A program made the translations under genes and the position numbers. Source: Blasia pusilla (Eukaryota; Marchantiophyta; Marchantiopsida; Blasiales). Taken from it: DNA of 64,000 nucleotides. The notes beneath the pieces were generated by a model. That model was not told the DNA's origin. It was given only the letters and a program-made list of their open reading frames with translations, and made no database searches. Below, one piece after another: positions 1-12,300 of this stretch (position 1 is its first letter; every line of letters starts with the position of its first letter). The stretch covers positions 2,542,001 to 2,606,000 of the forward strand of contig CM114275.1 in the NCBI GenBank assembly GCA_050084515.1, in the 5' to 3' direction.

Positions 1-139
1 AAAACTTGTGTCAGAGTGTTTGTCTAAAAGTTTTTTTTTGACTCCCTAACAGCATACTTCCTTTAACACCCTTGCTTTTCAATAATGACCATATCATTGG
101 TATTCAAAGGTTTCCTCCCTGAGAAAACAAGAAAATTAC

Positions 140-356
140 CTGTCCATTTGTGCTGCGGGCGTTAATGGCAGTTTGTGTGCCATCAGTGAAAACCTCCTTC
201 ACAGAAGTCTGCAAGATTGTTTTGACAGAGACTGGAAAAGCCAGGTAAAGGCCCCACAGAAGACTCTGTGCCACTGCCTTCCGAGCTGACGTAACAGATT
301 TAATTGTGAAGCTAGTTGGTTCCATAACTTCAAGATGCTCACTCTCATAAGAGCAC
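140..356 (-). CDS. INTS1: INTS1 exon 29 (last one visible)
   Basis: 72 codons including KAVAQSLLWGLYLAFPVSVK; acceptor TTTGACAG|GTGC, donor GGACAG|GTAATT. The donor shows that at least one more exon follows beyond base 1. Confidence 0.75.
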
Positions 357-3300
357 CTGTCAAATTTGAAGGTTTAAAATTAGTTGCGTACAGCACTTAC
401 TCACCACACATTTTCCCATCACAAGCAAGGCATGATTAGCTTGATGGCATAATCGGTGTACTCAGTGTGCTTATTTCCTATGAAGACCATTGAAGCATTT
501 TCCTATAAACATAAGCTGAAGTTTACAGTGCCTTACAGTTGCTGAACAATTGCACTCATGATGTGAGAACCTTGGTGTGATGCTAACAATAACACTTTCA
601 AAGCACGACTAGCAGGACAGATGCTCCTTCTTTCAAGTGCATGTACATAGTCTCTGATTGAGACTTCTGAATCGGCTGCCTTGCTCATGTCAATCTTCTT
701 TGCTAGTTTTGAAAAAACACATGCCACGACAGCATGTTTGGTTAACGCGCGCGCAGATGATGAACTGAGCCAAGACCAGCTTAAGTTTGAATTTGATTTC
801 TGCACAGCCAAAAGCAATTTGTTGTTAATAACTAAAATATTCACAAGAGGTCCTTTTTTTCATATCATAATGATACTTTGATCTAATGCAGCAACACATA
901 CAAGAAGTAGCCAAGTCACAAAAGTCTACAGATCACTATCAGGTGCTACCTCTCTTACTTGGGCACTCACACAACCACAAATTGTACTTACATGGGGTTC
1001 AACCTCATCACTCATGCGACAAGCCAATTTTGCACGTGGATGTTGCACACATAAGGAAATGAACTCCATCACAGTTTCCATTCCTTCACAAATTTCATCA
1101 CCATCATATGCTGTAGGAGAGGAACCTCCACTATTTTCAAGGGAGTTTTTGGAGGCATGGCCAATCTCTACATCCAAGTCTGTGTCAAGTAATAACTTCA
1201 AAATCTTCGATAACGTGTTCCAAGAGCTCTTGTGCACCACGGACGCCAGGATAACTGCCGGGATAGAGGGACCAGGATGGGCTTTTGATCTCATATGCAG
1301 TCCAGAAGTGCAGATCACAGAAGAAACAATGCCTTCTGAGTCGAATTCCGGATCTAAGAAACCCAACAACTCCATGACCAGACCACATCGTCCACTAAAT
1401 TCAACACTTTCTCTCATATCTTTGATACTAGAGTCACAGGAGATTTCTACCGCTTTTGAAGAGACCCGTGAAGACCTCCACCTCCTTAAAAGGCCCAGAA
1501 GGTCTCGTGACAGTGCAACACAGTTTCTGCTCAGTACTGAATCCATGGCCTTCCCTTTAGTTTTCTCTGGGTCTGTAATTGAGTTTCCATATGAATAACT
1601 GCCCTCCCACACATGCCGCAACTTCTGATACAAGTAACACCGGAGCAGTGCTTCAAACCTTTCGGCAGGAGCCAGGTCAACTGCATCAAAAGTGACGTCT
1701 TGCAGGGATATTATACTTCTGTGAGTAGTTGAGAGACCATTTTCTTTCACATGCTCTCGCATCGTTGTAGGTGCAATGAAATGGCCATTTGTGACCTGAT
1801 AAGAATTTCCAGTATATTTGGCAGCTATAGTCTCACAAGCATTTGCCAAACTCATCTGCAGTTCTTCTAAAAGCTTTGAGGCTACATTGAAGATTCCAGA
1901 GATCATAGCGCTCCTACTAACGCTATTTTGGAGTCCTAAATCTGTTAAAGTTTCTACAGAAAAGAGACCATTGTCGGATGTCAAGCGCACATTGAGATCT
2001 CTTGGTTTAACATGAGATTGCGATCCGTTATACTCTATACAAGGTCTCTGGTAGGATAATAATACAAGAATCGGCAGACCGTATGTAACAAATTCCAAAT
2101 CAGCTAGTTTGTTCCCTTCTGCATTTTCTAGAAGGTCAAATATGATATGCATAGAGCTCTCGACACCGTTTATATCACCAGAAAGTAAAGCTCTTTGAAG
2201 ATGCTGTCGGAGCTGTACATACATTGACAAGCTCTCTGGAGGACTATATGGCTCAATTTGTTTCTTCCTTCCTGTCAAAGTAAGCCACTCAAACACATCT
2301 TTTGACATCTCCTCAAGTGAGTGCTTCAGTGATAGTCTGTCCACACCACTTCTCTCAATCAAAGGAACAGAGTCTTTCTTTTGGGCAGATGTTGATTGCT
2401 GCATTTGAGAATGAACTGATGAACTAGATATGGTCTTTTGTTCAAGCATTCTGCCAGATCACAAGGCAAACAAGAAGATTAAAACTTTGAACAAAAAATT
2501 GAACAGTAGAATCTACCAACAGTAGGCACTTCTCCACATCAAAGTCATTGTCAAGACAGCATCACAGGGGCCGAGATACTTGGTCCAGGTTGGCCTTTCT
2601 ATTCAACCTTGAAGGCTTGCTGACCTTGGACTTTAAATGAAGGGGCAGGCCTTCTCTTCACAGCAGGTCTGCCACTTGTGGTGGTTCATATGTTGAAATG
2701 TAGATGTGTGTAAAATGTAGTGACAGCCCATCATCAATTACTGCATAGGTTAAGGACCATACAGGAGGTAATTTGACGGTGCAAACTCAATATTGTTTGA
2801 TTCTGACCTGAGTAGATTTGCACAACATTTGGACTCTGCTTTCACAAGAGTGCTTACACAGCTCTTTAGCTTCTTCAAGCGCAGCCCTGAAAAGCTTGCT
2901 GAACCCAGGACAAACTCCAGCCTGTAATAACACAAATGTGTATCCAAGGTCAGGAAGGCAGCTACCCAGTATTAGACTGGACCAAATCCAAGTAAGCTCC
3001 TATCCTTTCAAGATCGCATCAAAGCATATCTCTCCTGAGATCAATGTGTATTACGTTTACTACTTGGACATCCAGCCTCTATGACAAATCTGAAGAACTA
3101 AGCAGAAAAACATTGGAAACTCCACTCCTATGGTCCATGCCCAACACAAGTTTTGGAAAATTTGTAAATTTGCACTTACCGGGGGTCTTTGGTTGGATCC
3201 AAATCATTCAATAAAGCGGTTATCCCCACTGAGGACAGACCAAAGCCTTCACAGAGTTTCAACTTTGATTCCAGAGAAAGAACGGAGAGCCCTGCAAGTA

Positions 3301-6300
3301 TATTCTCATATTATTACAAGCACAATCTTGAGATGCTCATCCAAACAATCAGTGCCGCTAAGCCAAGTCATGGGTCAATGCAACCTTGCGTAGAGTGAGA
3401 AAGTACCTGCTTTGACTAGTCTGCTATCATTTGTGCAAACGAGACTCATAGCCTGAGATTCAGAGAAGAGTGGTTTCTTTCCACCAGCTTCCTCCAGCCA
3501 TCCTACAGGTACTTCTAGGTCCCATCTCCAAGTCTCACCCACAGTATCAAAAGCTGGGAATAGAACATTCAACAACTGCAGAAACTCTTTGCTACCTCTT
3601 TTTTCCTTCGCTTCTTCTTGACCAAGCAATGAGAGAACGTCTAGTGCAGCGTCAACAATTATCTGGTGGACCCTTACATGGAGTAAGGTAAATTCTTTGG
3701 TATGAACAGCTACTTGAGGTGAAACAAACGTCACAATGGGGGACTCGATAGCCGTGAGCTCTTCCCAAGTTAAATCAGAGACGGTCCCTGACTCCAAAGC
3801 TTTACACAGAGACTCCAAAACAAGATCACTTGTCGTAATCTGACTAACGGAACCCAGCTCAACTGTATCTTCAGTAGCAACAAAAGTTGCTGCTGACCCA
3901 AGGAGTAAACCCCTGGCCAGCATCTTCCTTCGGACAACCAACATAGCAATAGTACAAGCAAGAGCTGTCCCTGACAGATGGTTCTTCAGAAACTGTAGGT
4001 AGGCCTTCACCTACAAACAGGACATCCAACCAAGCAATTATTTTTCTCAACTGCTGCCATCAAGCACAGATGATCGAAACTGCATGGGACTGTAATGTGA
4101 CACTGAGAAAAATATCCTTCAGACTGGAAAGACTTCAGTTGCACAGGCATGGTCGATACAACATAACTTAAATAAATAATGTAATTCTTTCTTCTGTCTA
4201 AAATAACCCAGGTGCAAAGGGACGGCAGCATTATTCAAGCCCCATAATCGAGGATGAGTACCTGAACATACTGTTTGACAACATAGAGAATCCAAACAAA
4301 AGCTAGTGTACGCCCCTGCTCAGACGAAGCTTAGATAACTTGGTTTAGGACAGGTGTGCACTGACATCCGAGCTTAAGATACCAACTCAATTCCCCCTCA
4401 ATCCCTAATATCACATAATTGCTTTCTTTTAATTGACAGAGTAAGGCAAGGTGTTACAAACCACACAAATGGAGCTTTCTCGCTGAATTGCTTTTTGAAT
4501 GGCAGGTGCTAGAACACTGACAACCCGTGATGCAGTCGGGATTTTCTCCACTACTTCAAGCCATCCACAATCATCCTCTGACACAGATACTTGGGCAGAG
4601 GATATGAATTTGTCCTGACCTCCATCGTCACTTACTGATATGTGGTTGACACCAGGAGATGCCCTCAAGACCCCTCCAGACAAACTTGTTGAAGGAACTT
4701 GAACTACAGGGGCATTCATATTTGAGCTGTGAGATGTGCCGGCAGAAAGACCTGTAGCTCTCTTTACAGAAATTAGAGCATTCTCACCAGTCTTGACCAG
4801 ACCAGATCCACCAGTGACTGCCACACCACCTGAAGGATCGACTCTTTTGAAGTCTTGAGGAGAAGAGGGGACTGACATATTCACATCAGAACTGGGACAG
4901 AAGGGTAGGTTGAAAAGGCACTCAAAACAGCACCGGGCACGACTCCGAACAACACCACTCTTTGAGAGAAGTTTGCTAGCCAGAAATTCCACAACAAGTT
5001 CAATTTCGACCTCTTTGCTCTGCGATTGCTCAACCATGACTTGATGCAAGTGATAACGAAGTTTCCCAATATCTAAGAAAAGGTTGCGAGTGAAGGGATG
5101 CTGCCCTTCGTGCATGAACAGCAATTCACACTGGAACACAACACAAGCCAAAAGCATGTTTATCAGCTCCTCATAATCAGCTGAACAATGAGAAATTCAA
5201 CACACCACCCAACTTACTCCCACCTGTAACAAACTTGATGTGTGTATTATTGCAGACAGGATAGTTTTCACCACTAAGCTATGTCTGTACAGATAGACTC
5301 GACTCACCTGCCACACTGGAGGAAGGAAGGTTATCACTTCTGGGTCCCCAACTATTATTTTTTGGAGCCATGGCCATCCCTGTGCCAGAGTCTGCAAGAT
5401 ATTCTTAAACAATAAGTTTTATTCATCTTCATAACCTCAATCACAAAGCACCAACTTGATTATCTTCATCCACGCCATGTAATCTGATATAATCAGCAGA
5501 TGCACACCTGTAACTTTGTGATTACAGCAAAAAAATCAGGATTGCGAGACTTTCGCAAGAATTGGCCAAGTTGATAAGCTTCATCCACTCGATCCAGCTC
5601 ATCAACAACAGACTGTGGAGGCCTTCTTATGGGTCCTGTTTGGTTCAGGAACATCACTTTGCCCCTTGACTCCCCACCTTGACCGCTTACACGTGTACCT
5701 GGTGATGATGTCAAAGTGCCTGAATTGTCTATCTCTGGAAAACTGGGATCATTTCGCCTCTTTTCAGTCACATCCAGAAAAGCCGATATAGCTTCTTCAG
5801 CTTTGCTATCCCGTTGTTCTGCTCCCAGTTCAAGTTTTCTTGCTTCAGATATTCTCATTTCATCACCACTGTGAATCAAATGAAAGAAGTCAATACATGA
5901 TGTTGAGAAAGCAGTACATTCCAAACACAAGATATATGTATTGTATTGTGTAAGGAAGTTAGCTAGGAGCAATGATGGTCAGTACTTACCCTGACCTGCT
6001 CTACTACAGTAGGAAGAAAGATAGATAGTTATGACTAAAGTCTCTTCTAAGATTAGGGACAGCTGTTTTAGAGGAATAAGTTTATCAGCTCTATTTTTGG
6101 AAATATCTTAGGGTTCGTTTTAGGTCAGCCTCCATCTAGCTACACAGCCACAGGCTGCCCCCCCTTCCAAGCCACTAGTATATATGCATGGCTTGTTCCT
6201 CTGTTCAGTTAGTGTTATCTGTTCCATTGAGAAGCGCTCACTCTCCACCAGGATGCTGCTGCACTAAGGTACTGAATGCCCCTGAGTGTTCAGCTCGTTT

Positions 6301-9300
6301 TACTTGTGTCTCATATGTATGAGTTTGTCCTACTTTGGTGTTTCCACTCTTTCTTGTTCCAAGATCAGCTAAGGTGTTCCTAGTGTGTTTTTATCTCTGC
6401 TGGGACGTTGTGAGGGTGAGACTGTGCAGAGAGCTGGCCTAGACGTGGCCAGAAGACTCTTACTATCTCTGACAAGTTAGCACTGCTAGGTACTGTTGTA
6501 AAACAAAGTGACTTGGCATTTACTATAGTGAAAAGTAACTGAAAGAATTACTATAGTAACTTAGTGTTTTGCCACAGTAAAAAGTAATTTTTTGTTACTG
6601 TAGATTTACCTCAGTAATTCTGAGAATTACTGTGGGCGGCAGGCCCTAACCCTAAAACCCTAAAACCTAAAAACTCATTCTCTTGGCTGTATATAACCCT
6701 CTGAGGATGCCCAGCGAAATTACATTCTCTTACACCTTTTTGTACACAACTCTCTGAGCTGAGGAGCTGATTGAGAAGCACTGAGTGTGCTTTGCTTACC
6801 TGAGTGGATTGTGCTTCTGACCTCAGTAGTTCAGTGTGCTAAGCACTGAGTGTGCTGCTGCTTACAGACTTAGAGGTCTGCTGACCTGAGGGGTTAAGTG
6901 AGTCTTGTGATGCAAGGTGTCTAGTAGTACTATTGAGATTGTCTACTGCTGCTAACCTGAGTGGTTGCTATTGCACTAAGTGTGCTTGAGAATGCTAGGT
7001 AGTCTGGTGATACAGGTTGTCTAGTGCTTTCCTCTACAATCTAACCTGAATGGTTGCTATTGCACCAAGTGTGCTTGTAATAGCTAGGTGGTAGAGAAAC
7101 TCTGATATTCTAAAACTGTGCATGCTGTGCTTACTCTTTCTCAACAGTGTTTCTAGTCCCTCTACCCTCTCAACTCTTGTCACATGATCTGCTGCAGGTC
7201 ACGTTTATGAGTTCATCCAACCTCTTTCTCATAATTAAGCACAGCATTATGGAATTAGTAAAAGAGAGTCTAGTGTAGTATGTAGAAAAATCTCCGAAGT
7301 CATAGCCACAAAGAAACTTGTATGTGAAAGTGGTAATGTCCAGGGAGTTTCAACTAACCCAATCGGAAGAAAAGTACGAGTACAAGTCAATAGAGCTTCC
7401 ATCAAGCTTCGGATAGTTGGGAAGGTTTCCCAGACAAACCAGCCAATAGTTTTGGCATTGTAAACTGCAATAATGAGGACTACAAGACATGCTCTCCAAT
7501 ACATATCCTTCACCTGCACATTATATTATCCACAAAAAGTGCAAAAGACAGGCGCAATACAAGAAATGAGCAAACATAACCTCAAAATCTGCACCCTTTG
7601 ACATTTTCATGCCTACATGATCAGTCACAAAACTACCACTATATGGCACAGAATCCTTTGTGACCACTGCTGCAACAACAACACTTTAATGCACAGAGAT
7701 TCTGGTCAATTTCATGGCCTACCACAAGCTGTGCCACAGAAGTGACACCTGGTATGTTGAAAGATGCAAGCTTGAAGATAGCTGCTGGTAACTGCACATT
7801 TCCAATGGCCGGCATTGTTAAAGCTGACAAATGCAGAAATTTTTACATGTCAATATATCTGAGATATTAACTGCAAACACTTTCACCAGTTATCCAGCAA
7901 GTAAGAAGCTCAAGCTACTCCGGCCACATTCATCGAACAAGTCTATCCCTGAATTTCTGCTCAATACCCTTGTTCATGCACGTTGTTCCAGCATCACGGG
8001 TCTGGCAAAAGAATGAAAATTTTGTTCCAACCCACCAAAAAATGTTTACATTCTCAATGTATAATGCCCAACAAATTATACCATTCAGAAAATGATTCCA
8101 CATTCCATTGGCCCTCAACCTCTTTGAAATTGTTGAAGAAATCTTCCAGCATTCCAAGGGTGGAAGTTTTATTCTAGATAGAGAGAGATCTGCACCACTA
8201 TGCTCTTTCTTGTTTGCACAGACTTTAATACTACAGAATTTGCACTTTCCGAATGGTATGTCCACATATTCAAGAAAGGAAAGCACACTTAGAAGACACT
8301 GCGTCAAGCAATAGCCCTCGTGAAAAGAGCAGGACATTGTGCTTTCTGTATTTCCGGTAATCTAAAGGTTTAGCTCAAATCTCTGTAAGGCATAACTTTT
8401 AGTGAACATGAGTGGGACCCAAGACGGATCATGTCGATTGATTGCTCGGCTTTTGGCTTCAACCTGTGCCAAAAACCAAACGCTGCTGGTTCTAACTCCT
8501 GCCTTCTGAACTTGTCTGCATTCAACAAATAATTCATTCGTCAAGCGCTGGACCAACCTGTACACTTGCAGCTGTTAGCGCTCCATTGAAGTGTTTCCTC
8601 AAAGCAGCTGCTCTCCATACAAGACGTTCAATAAGTTTTAAAGCTTCACCTTGAGTGAGTGGAACGTTCTACACAGGAAAGAACATAAGAAAATAATTGT
8701 AAGTAAACGACCCATTTTGGCTTTAAAAAACCTTACCCCCATTCCCATAAATTTGAATTCAATCTCCGCAGAACTCCATTCAATCTTATTTCAAAAGAAT
8801 CTACCCTAAGCATTCGCAAACAAAAACCAAGCTTCTGTGATAGCTCGCTTAGTTTTGGTGATAGCTGAAAACCCTACTTACATCAACAAGTAAACGTTTC
8901 ATCAGGAAGGCCACCGTCCACCATGTTGAAATTTGTTAATATCTAGTTTAGTCATGCTCTAAAAATAGTTAGTCAGATACTAACTTAGTTGGATACTAAT
9001 TTAGTTAGCTAGAGATAACTTAGTGTTCCTCTATCTTTTAGGGTAACCTTGAATTAGGGCAATTCTCGAGTTAGGGTTAGCCACCATCTGTTATTTGGGG
9101 TATGGATCTGTTCAAGAAGATCTAAGGGCCAGAAGTGCTCACCCTGATGTATATAATGTCTCTGTTTAGAGAGCAGAAGCAAATTCTACAGCATGCACAG
9201 TTTTGGTGAGGACTCCTGAGGCTCTTGGTCCTGCTGCGGAGTGATCAGAGAGTAGGAAGAGGAGATTGAGACTAATTGCTGTGCTTGCTAGAGCCTCACT

Positions 9301-12300
9301 GGAAGGCAGGTTGTTTTGTCTAGTATGCTGTAAAAGAAAAACAGGAGTAAACAAATACTGACTTTGATTACAGAGCTAATTTGTTTCTCCAAGCTCCAAG
9401 AAGTTACAGCAGATTATAAATACATGGAATAGCTTCACAGACGTCAAATAGGAAAGGAAACTCTGTACTTACAAAAACATGAGAGAGATCTGATTGATCT
9501 ACTACTCACAAACTTCCTCCCTATAGGAAGAAGAGACTCTCTACACTATTGATGCCTTTTCAAGCAGCACACTATCTCCTCCAGCAGCAGGTCCTCCAAA
9601 ACATCAACTCCTTCTATCACAATAGGTCAGCCACCCAAGCTGAGGGGCAGCAATACTGAAGTTCGCAGGTCCAGGAGCTGGGAACAGTAGAGAAGAGAAT
9701 GAGAGTGCTCTGGTAAGCCTCTTGCTCTTATAGGATAGCCCCTGGCTATCTTAAACCCTAAAAGTCCTTAACTAAGGCTAAAGGAGGCTATTATGAAACC
9801 CTAAAGGTTTTTAACTAAGACTAAAAAAGCTATTATGAAAACCTAAAGGTCTAGTTAATAAACCTAAAAATAGAATTTTACCTATAGATAGAAAAAGTTA
9901 ACTTTTCATAGTAAAAACAGATTTTTTTCACTCCTGATCTTACAGTTGCAATTTCAACACTCCCACTCAACGTGAGTTCAGGTGTATTCCAATTAACTCC
10001 ATGCACCTTAGGTGTTTAACCTTGGTGAGAGATTTTGTGAACACGTCAGCTGCCATGTCCTCTGTTGCACAGTGTTCTAATTCAATTTCCACTCCAACCT
10101 TTTCCCGTATAAAGTGATGTTGTATATCAATGTGCTTTGTCCTCGCATGGTGTATCGGATTCTTGGTTAGATCAATACTGCCCCGATTATCAGCATACAC
10201 TTTTGTAGGTCTTGCTTGATGGCATTCAAAACCATCAAGGAGGCGTCTAAGCCATATTGCCTCCTTGGCAGCATGTGTTAGGGCCATGTATTCTGCTTCA
10301 CATGTGGAAAGTGCTACGGTGGATTGTCTCTTGCTGCTCCAACTAATAGCTCCTCCACACAGCAAGTAGCAATATGCAGAAGTAGATTGTCTATTGTCTA
10401 GATCTCCTGCCCAATCAGCGTCACTGTAACCAATTAGATCTACTTCTGCCTCTTTGATATATGTGAGGCAAAAGTCGTGAGTGCCTTTCAGGTATCTCAT
10501 CACACGCTTGACAGCTTGCCAATGTTGCAAGCCAGGGTTGTGCATGAACCTGCTCAAAACTCCCACTGTGTATGCAAGGTCTGGCCTTGTGGCAACCATT
10601 GCATACATATTGCAGCCCACTGCATTCTGATATGGTATGTTAGCCATATCATTCATCTCCAATTCAGTTTGAGGACACATTTCCTTGGTAAGCTTGATTC
10701 CTACCTCCATGGGTGTCCCTACTGGATTACAATCACCCATAGAAAAACGATTGATGACATTCTTCACATATTTGGTTTGGCTCATCTTGATCCAACCAAC
10801 ATCTCTATTTCTAGTGATTTGTATTCCGAGTAAATAATTTACTTCTCCTAGATCAACCATTTCAAAAGCTTCACTTAGTCCACGCTTCAGCCTGTGCATA
10901 GTTTTCAGGTCTTCACAGAGGAGTAACAAATCATCTACATACAGTGCTATGTGAACCACAATATTCAACATGTGATAAACACTAGGATCTGCCCTATTCT
11001 TGTGAAAACCCAACTTCTGAAAATAACCGTCAATTTTCTCATACCAGAGTCTTGACGCTTGCTTGAGTCCATATAAGGCTTTCTTCAGCAACCATACCTT
11101 GTCTCCATCCTTGAAACCTTCTGGTTGTTGCATGTAAATCTCCTCATGCAATTCTCCATGGAGGAAGGCGGTTTTTACATCCATTTGATGTATCTCCCAA
11201 TTATGCTTTGCCGCTAATGCTAGCAAGCTTCTTATGGAAGTAAATTTTGCTACAGGAGCAAAAGTTTCTGCATAGTCAAGTCCTTCAATCTGACTGTAGC
11301 CTTTAGCAACTAGTCGAGCTTTATACTTGACCACCTCATTCTTAGGTCCTCTTTTCACTTTGAAGACCCACTTGCAACCGATTGCCTTCTCCATGGGGGG
11401 CAAATTCACCAACTCAAAAGTCTGATTGCTTTGGAGAGATCCCATCTCTTCATGTACCGCTTGCTCCCACTGGATGGCATCATCTCTAGTGAGAGCTTCT
11501 TCAAGACTTAGCGGTTCATCAGCCTCCAACATTCCTGATGTACAACCTGCATTATCAAGGGCTTGGTAACACACTTCAGCCAGATGCGATTCCTCTGTGA
11601 ATCTTTCTTCTTGCTGGTCAGTCTCACCTTTTCCAAGACTTATCCCAAGTCGAATTGGAATTTTGGATGTCCTTGTTGATTTTCGAACTGGAGGTTGTTG
11701 CTCTGTGCCTGTAAGATAACTATCCGTACTCTCTAATGGTACTTCTGATATTTCTACATCAGGCTTTCTCCTTACGTAAAATCTGGTTGGAGATAATCTC
11801 CTTGGAGATTTATCAACCTCATCATCATTTTCTTCAACCTTGATATCTTTAAAGAATGTCAACTCCTTTTCAAAACTGACTTCTGCAGTGCTAGTAATGC
11901 TGCTACCAAGATCTTTCTCATTGAAATAGACATCTCTACTTCTGATTGCTTTCTTAGTGCTTGGATTGAAGAGTCTGTACCCTTTACATCCAGGTTCATA
12001 CCCTAAGAATATGCATTTCTCCGATTTGGAGTCTAGCTTTGTTCTTTTCTCCTTTGGAATCAAAGCATAAGCACAACACCCGAAAACTTTCAGGTGAGAG
12101 AGATCTGGTTTCTTACCACTCCATGCTTCCTCTGGTGTCAAGTTGTCCAATGCTGTTGAAGGACTCAAATTCTTCAAGTAGTTGGCAGTAGTTAGGGCTT
12201 CTCCCCAAAATTCTCGACCAAGGTTTGCTGTGGAGAGCATGGACCTGGTTCTTTCAACCAATGTCCTATTCAATCTTTCAGCTGCTCCATTCTGCTCTGG

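Noticed and set aside
1014-1598. 194-codon plus-strand ORF
   Set aside because: Exactly antisense to the large INTS1 exon 27, whose protein is conserved.
6640-6670. Interstitial telomere
   Set aside because: Only three or four CCCTAAA-type units, repeated at the same place in another LTR copy, so it is a promoter telobox and not telomeric DNA.
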